A DNA stretch of 64,000 nt from Pipra filicauda (taxonomy: Eukaryota > Chordata > Aves > Passeriformes > Pipridae): the NCBI RefSeq assembly GCF_003945595.2, contig NW_024104365.1:6853049-6917048 (forward strand), given 5' to 3'. Positions 57,641 to 64,000 of this stretch are shown one piece after another. Numbering within the stretch: position 1 is the stretch's first letter; every line of letters begins with the position of its first letter. A program made the position numbers and the translations under genes. The notes beneath the pieces are model-generated. The model did no database searches and was not told where the DNA came from. It saw nothing but the letters and a program-made list of their open reading frames with translations.

Positions 57641-60600
57641 GCCCACTTCTGCTGTTCCTTTCATACTACAAAAGCCCACACAAAATGAAGATTATTACCG
57701 TTGCTTTAGTACTTTTGTAGTCTACAGAAACATAGCAAACTTTGAAGAAATAAATACAGGAGTGATTTTTTTTGTCTAGGAGCTCACTACAAAATACAGA
57801 AATTAGAGATGATGTAATGAAATGTGAACATTCATATCTTCCTTACAGAATTTGCTAAAGAAAATGGAAGATTTAGTTTAATTTGGCTATGTGTTCTTCT
57901 TTAACTCAGAGTTTTCCCATTTCTGATGCTGATTTAAAATATAAGGTCCTCGTAAAATATTATCTTCACTTTTGATCTATTCAACAATGGAGAGTAGTGA
58001 AAGTGACTGAGTAGAAGAGAATCCATAGTTTATTTTCTGTGCTATATAATCTTAAATTGGTGAGGGAATTCAAAGAGAATGATGATGTGTAGTATACTCT
58101 TTCTGTTCATTTTCCTACATGTAGTAATATTTGGGTTAACTACTCTTTTCGTGCATGAAACTTTTTCAGATGCATTTTAAAGGAGTAATTTTACAGAATC
58201 TGAAGGATTTCTCTTATCTATCATACCAGAAATATTTTCAAAGCATGCTGTGTAATTAAGCATGAGCTCCCCTGCCTGTGTAGCAATCCAAAATCAAACT
58301 GTGTTTTTCCAGGTGTTTCTCCAAGCCCTTTAGAATATTTCCAGGTGTGCCCCGTTACAACTAATGGTTCATTGATTGGTCTGGAGTTTCTTGATTTTCA
58401 TCTTATTTTATTTTTTTTTTCCTTTTAATAGTAGCTCTGTTCTAGAAAATCTCCTTCTTTTTAGATGTTTATGCTAAAGTAATGGTGGAGTTCAGGTGAA
58501 GAAACCTAAGATATAGCTAAATTCAGAGACAAAATAGGAAATATTTAATAAGTTTTTTGTCTGCCTAATTCAGTCTGTAAATTAGAGAAAGTTTTCCAGA
58601 TACTTTCTGCAGATTTATCTATAGTTACAGCAACTCATTAAGATGAGCTTTACACTTCCTAACATATTTTCTAGTTTAGCCTTCTGTGTTGGAGTGAAGG
58701 ATCGTGCATTAAATTTATATCCAAAAAAAGTAAATTTTTAGAGGTTTAAGTGAAAATGAAAAAAACGAAAGTGCAAAATGGACTCGGTTGATTATATTAT
58801 TCACTCAATTAATATCTGCATTTAGTGAATATTTCTGAACCGCAATATTTTTCTTTAAAGTTGGATCTATTTCAAAGTAAAATTTAAAGAAATATAAAGT
58901 AGAACAAAATATTTAATAAGTGGACAAAAGGAAAGTATAACTTATAGCAGATTAGATTTACTTCTAAATTTTCTTTACAGCCACACATATGGAAAAGGCC
59001 TTTTGAATGACACTATTCAACATCATTCAGTGCAAGACTCCTCCCTGCATTACTATAAGGAACATCATCACTGAGCAATAACAGATTTCATTGCATTTTT
59101 AAAATAATTCTAATTCAAAACAATCCATGATTTACTATTGACTTTTTTTGAAACCTGTGAATAATTTAGCTAACCTATGCTTCATTTTGTATCTTTCATC
59201 ACTGTATTTTTATTTCTTGCTTTGACCAGTCTTCAAGATATCCTTCTTTCCTTTTGGATACCCTTTTAGGAACATTTTTACTAATCAGGTTAAAGTTTTC
59301 ATTTCAACTCTTCCAGTAAATCCTAATAAGTTACTCAGAATTTTTTTCTCTATATGTAACCAAGGATAAGATCTATGTTGTAAGCTTCAGGCTTGCCAAA
59401 CTGTGGTGGGACTTTACTTGGTGTAGAGGTTTTCCCACTTGACTATTTGAGAAGAATGAAGGTGTTAGCACAGAAATCAGATAAATTTAATTTTCAGTAC
59501 TTTCCAACATTTAAAAATCCGCCATTGTTTTTCGATACTCAGTTGATGCCACTTTACCCTCTTGCCATTAATTGATGAAAGAGAATTAAAAAAAGTTTTA
59601 AAAAATCTTCTGTGAGGGAAGGCAAAAGAGCAGATAAGAAAAGCAAACATTCGTACACAGACCATTTACTATAAGTTGTGTGAAGTTGTTTTGAATTATG
59701 CAAGACTGAATCTGTTGCAGGGTACTGAACATGAAAATTCCCTTAATGACTCAAATGCCCAAAAGCTACAACATTAGATTTCTCAGAGCAGTGAAGGAAA
59801 TCTTGTGGTTGATGTAATATGCTATATTTCTTCAAACAGCCACAATAGAAGTTATGAGCAAAATGTATGAATAACTCTGGGGATAAAAAGAAAAGTGTAG
59901 GATGTAACAGTACACTACAGAGCACTTTGACCTTCATTAGATAATGATCTAATGATAAAATACAGAAGAATTAGATGTCAGGGACAACACAGGGAATATT
60001 TCACAAAAAATAGATCTTTGCATTAAATGTGGGGTATTAGGAATAAGGCTTATCATGATATATTAGTTTTTTGTGCATGTCAATAAAAAGCACCACATTT
60101 ATCTGAGCCTATGCAGTTTGGGGGGAAAAAATGCAGATTCAGCTAATATTATTTAAGAAAAAATGCACAGCTTTAGTGTTTCACAGTATGATACCTTGCT
60201 TTGTAAATTTGTTTCCAGGGAAATAATTTATAGATTTTATGTTTTTATGTTTACACAGTTTATACTACAAAGTTTAAGGTCTGAAAAAAAACTTTTATTT
60301 AAATGAGCAATTATTAATTTTTGTGCTTGCAGAAGACTGTCGGAGGTTACTGAAGCCTTTATTTTACACAGAAGGGTAAAAACATGAGTAAGAAAAGAGA
60401 CAGAAACCTTTTTGGATGACCTAGAATGGAAAATATGGTCTGGATATAAATATTACCTTAAAAGATACATATTTGATTCTTAAATATCATGCTGATACAC
60501 AATATTACCTCTACGATTGTTCTAAGATTTCTGATATTTTAATCTCATCATGTGTAGTGTTCTGTCACTGTGTTGCTGTACCACTTTGTCCTTTTTCTTA

Positions 60601-60847
60601 AATTATGTGAAAGCCTTAAAAATCAGAATAACTTGTTGTCCAGGGAAATACATAATACATTAAAAGTGTTGCTGATATTTTAAAAAAATGTTGGTAGTTT
60701 GGATATCACCCAATACTAAACCATTTATAAGCTTTGTTTCCCTTAGGTTGCATAGTTTCTAAATCTTTTACTTCCTGCTAGGGGAATTAATTTACAATTT
60801 GTTCCCTTAGCTTTTTATCTTGGTTTTGAAAGTAGAAATCAAACTTC
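57641..60847. other. AT-rich DNA without recognised features
   Basis: No gene, RNA or transposon end seen. Confidence 0.5.
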
Positions 60848-60900
60848 TTTAGATGGTCTCTAAGGTCCCTTCCAAGACAAACCATTCTATGAGTCTATGG
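60848..60900 (+). mobile_element. Short CR1 3' end
   Basis: TTTAGATGGTCTCTAAGGTC, CCTTCCAAGACAAACC and ATTCTATGAGTCTATGG are the last ~50 bp of CR1, with one intact and one altered tail octamer. Confidence 0.85.
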
Positions 60901-62499
60901 TGCTCTGATGTTTTCTATTAGTTTACATTTATATAGGACAAGCTATTGTAGTGGAGAGATATCCAGTTTAAATCTAAATGTCTTGGTTTGGGCAACAGAA
61001 CAAGATGGAAGTTGAGGAAGGCATGAACTTCCTCTGGACTTCCTTTACATATGTACTTACAAAGGTTACCTTGGTTTAGATAATTTCATTTCATTGATTT
61101 CTTTGATATGAGAAAACCTTTGCTGTTCCATTTAAAAGAAAACAATACATAAATGCTTTTACAATTGCAATTACAAATCATAATAATTTTTAGTGGCCAT
61201 AAGTTATTAGGCTATCTTGAGTACATACATCTTTTGGTCTTTTGAAGATAGAGCTTTTAGCGTAGTTTTCTTCTAGGACACCTGCTCAAAATGAATAGAT
61301 AGATACTTCAACCATTAAGAAATAGTACTGCTGACAAAAAAGCAAACAGAAACCCTGGTTCTGCATCAGTCACAGTTTGAAAATCTACTTCAAAGGCACT
61401 ATAATACAAGAGCACTTTGTGCCGATACATGGATGTAGCCACTGACAAGCTAAGAGGAAACAGCTCTGATCAACCTTGTCATTGTCATCCTCTTTTGGAG
61501 TGTGCCACAATTTTACAACATTCCTGGAGGAAAGTTGAGGAGGGTCAATTAGCAATTTTCTTGTCAAAGCAATATCTTACTTCCTGCTTGATGTTGGTCA
61601 AGAGAAATAAACTCCAAAGATCTGTTCTCCTTAGATTTTTTCTATCACTTGTGCATGTAAACATATGCAGTGGCATGGAGGCAATGCTTCAGAGCGAAAG
61701 GTACACACTTGATTACCAAAAAAAAGAAGGAGGAAGTTTTCACTGAATAAAGAAATTGTTAGTTAAGAAATTAAGAATAGTAGATTTTGAAAGACAGATT
61801 AATGTTTTTACAGCTTATGCTGGCTAGAAGAGTACTAGAATTATCTCCTGTATGAGTTAGAATTAAATTATTTTTGAGAACTGTCTGAAAACTCAGTTCT
61901 GCAGGAATTTCTTCAGACTGTCCTAAGGGTAAAAGGGTGCATATGCACACCGGTATTATATGTACTGGTTTCAGAGAAATTATTTGGGAGAGAAAAAGTT
62001 ATAATCACCTTTTTTCACTGACTTTAGCCTGAAGAGTATACTCACATAATTCAAAGTAATGAAGAGGGCATTTTTGGAAGCTGAAGGCTGCCAGAAGGAT
62101 TTTGGTCTTGCCCACACTGGTCCACTTTAAATTGTTCTGATGTTTATTTCTGCTTTTCATCAGCCATTATGTCTTTCGTTTCTGCTTGTGTATTAGGTGT
62201 TGGTGATGGAAAAAGAATATGCATAATCTCAGAGGTATTTACATTAATCACTGCTTTTGATGTGTTGTGCTGTGCAGCGTGTAATTAGTTTTGACATACC
62301 TTCATAAGGGGCTGATATATCTTCTATTTATCCCCCAAACCAACTGATCTTACCACTTAAATTTCCCCTTCCCTACTGCGGCATTGCTGTGGTTAGCATC
62401 TTCCAGCTGAGGGGCAAAACCACAGCAAAAACCTGGTAATTCTAATTGTTTATCGTGCATCGAACCACATATTTCCTAAATCACAGAGGGAGATTGGCT
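60901..62499. other. AT-rich DNA without recognised features
   Basis: TGTCTTGGTTTGGGC at 60981 resembles the start of some avian LTRs, but no LTR body follows. Nothing else seen. Confidence 0.45.
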
Positions 62500-62562
62500 G
62501 CCTGGTGATGCTGTGGCTGATACACCCCAGAACATTGTTGGCCCTCCTGGCTGCCATGGCAA
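62500..62562 (-). mobile_element. Old CR1 ORF2 fragment
   Basis: The minus strand encodes AMAARRANNVLGCISHSITR, closely following the CR1 ORF2 block [18 protein letters not shown] seen in the copy at 37861-38736. Only about 20 codons are recognisable. The flanks do not extend the match, so this is a decayed piece. Confidence 0.6.
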
Positions 62563-63696
62563 AATTCACCACTCTTCCCTTTTGAATTAGGATGTTACAT
62601 GGTGATTCTGTATTATGAAAGATAAGAAAAGAATGGGACTGTAATAACACAACATTTTTTAAAATTTATTCTCCCCAATGTTCCACTTCCATCTCACCGG
62701 CAGCTTCTGTAACTCAGTTGTGAAGATTCACTTGCTTATGTATCAGTATGTAATGAGCCCTCTTTACAGTAGCCCTCTTTTTTTCCATTCAGTTGCATTT
62801 AATGTAAATTTTATTTTTTTAATTTAAATTTTAAAAAAAATTAAGTAATTTTGTGACGTGTTAAAAAACAAAACCATAAAAACATCACCAAACCAAAACC
62901 ACAAAAAAAAAATCCAAAACTGCAAAAACAATTGAGTTGATACAATTGAGGCTGATATAATAACCTGGAGTGGAGGGGAGCCAAAAAAAAAGCTGTTAAA
63001 AATAAAAATGAGTCATTGCCCTTTTAGATTGGATCTATTTCCAACTTAAAAGAACATGTAGACATGGTCTTATATTACTTTGATCACAGAAACTCTTACA
63101 GAAAATGTCTCTATTGTGTCTAAGAAAGCTGTCTCAAGGAAACTAAATGAAACAAACCAAAATAATATATTTAAAATAATTGTCCATATTCTTGATGAAA
63201 GAGATGGTGGTGCTCTGTTAACTGTGTAGTATTCTACACTTCAGTGTCTCATGTTTTGATAAGTTCTTGTACCCCAACTAATACTGTGACAACTGAAGAC
63301 TAGCTCTCTTGGAACTCTTATCAGAAGAAAAAAAAATTACCTTTGAATTTGTGTGATTCTAAGTAAGCAGTAACCACAGAAGGAAGGAGAACTTTAAAAG
63401 TCAATACTGAAATTCAAGGCAAAAAGTCTGAAGATGAGCAAGAAGTGCTTGCAACTTTATGATCTCCCCTTCATTATAGCCCATTTTATATAGAAATATA
63501 AACCCAATTTTATATACACCATGCACTTATAAAAGTTGCTGCAAAGTATTTCTGCTTTTAGCTAGCTGGAGCCTCAAGAAATTTGACACTGACACATTTA
63601 GAGGCTTTGATTTCATTAGGATTACAGAGTTTGTTTGGTCAGAAATTCAGTAAGAGAAATACTAAAAATGAAGCATTGAAATAAACTAAGATAAAG

Positions 63697-63702
<6 letters not shown>

Positions 63703-63727
<25 letters not shown>
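63703..63727. repeat. 25-base poly-A run
   Basis: Uninterrupted A run. It could be the tail of a retroposed transcript, but I found no matching body upstream and no duplication. Confidence 0.85.
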
Positions 63728-63780
63728 GAGAACTAAAAAAGGTCCGAACAACAGAGCCAAGCCTCAAGAAACAGTGAGGG

Positions 63781-63810
63781 TTGTTTGTTTTTGTTTGTTT
63801 GTTTTTTTTA
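63781..63810. repeat. TTTG simple repeat and T run
   Basis: TTGTTTG units ending in a T run. Confidence 0.8.
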
Positions 63811-64000
63811 ATTTCCACCTGTGTAATGTCTGGATGATTTGAAAATTAACATCAGAGTTCATAATATCAGACAATATTTCTTATTGGTTTTATTCCCATT
63901 TTTATGCTGAAATAAGTAGCCCTAGGAACTGCTGAAAGCTTCACTGCAGCTGCTTCCTGAACAGTGACTCAACTGCCGAGCCTTCTGTGCAGACTATATC

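Larger units (their letters stand above)
62563..64000. other. AT-rich DNA with simple repeats
   Basis: No genes recognised. It includes A/C-rich sequence at about 62860-62930, a 25-base A run and a TTTG tract. Confidence 0.5.

Noticed and set aside
60981..61075. Start of another LTR (TGTCTTGGTTTGGGC)
   Set aside because: Only about 15 bp resemble an LTR start. There is no body, end or target duplication.
1..64000. CRISPR array, operon structure or prokaryotic genes
   Set aside because: No regularly spaced direct repeats or ribosome-binding-site-led gene series. All recognisable content is vertebrate retrotransposon sequence.

Overview
The window looks like a gene-poor, AT-rich stretch of a bird nuclear genome. 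The evidence is a set of CR1 LINE 3' ends (ATTCTATG-type tails on both strands), one open CR1 reverse-transcriptase segment, and several LTR families whose sequence I recognise as avian endogenous retroviruses. Two pieces of an RTE-clade LINE resemble AviRTE, which is known only from certain bird lineages and filarial nematodes. I found no host gene: no convincing exon series, tRNA, rRNA or CRISPR. Nearly every long open frame is a retrotransposon remnant, the antisense of one, or low-complexity sequence. The window is best read as intergenic or deep intronic DNA in which mobile elements carry almost all the recognisable content.

Layout. 630-2633: a complete but non-coding LTR element on the minus strand (LTR, 299-bp interior, LTR). 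Its primer-binding site matches initiator tRNA-Met over 30 nt. 5186-7155: a 5'-truncated RTE LINE on the minus strand, split by a solo LTR (5415-5932) with a 6-bp target duplication. 14.8 kb: CR1 3' end. 20.4-21.24 kb: plus-strand ERV LTR. 25.23-26.44 kb: a second LTR of that family on the minus strand, split by another LTR (25312-25974) with a 5-bp duplication. 30322-30995: an RTE copy with its 5' end joined directly to its 3' tail, flanked by a 12-bp target duplication. 32.0-32.5 kb: minus-strand LTR. 33.1-33.95 kb: an LTR abutting a CR1 fragment. 37.2 kb: G-run. 37.77-38.74 kb: CR1 with an uninterrupted RT C-terminal segment. 42000-43128: solo LTR of the same family as the 0.6-2.6 kb element, with a perfect 5-bp duplication. 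43223-43848: LTR plus a decayed lysine-tRNA primer site. 48.7, 60.85 and 62.5 kb: short CR1 remnants. 57.1-57.6 kb: LTR-like block.

The elements do not form a pathway, but they record an order of events. An LTR landed in an already inserted RTE copy, and one LTR landed inside the U5 of an older LTR. The two RTE pieces share their 3' UTR end, so they belong to one family. The most informative points are the initiator-Met primer site that runs past the usual 18 nt, with its single mismatch at the position of methylated A58, and the internally deleted RTE insertion.

All family names come from recognition by eye, with no database search. Ends are exact where a target duplication is visible and approximate elsewhere.
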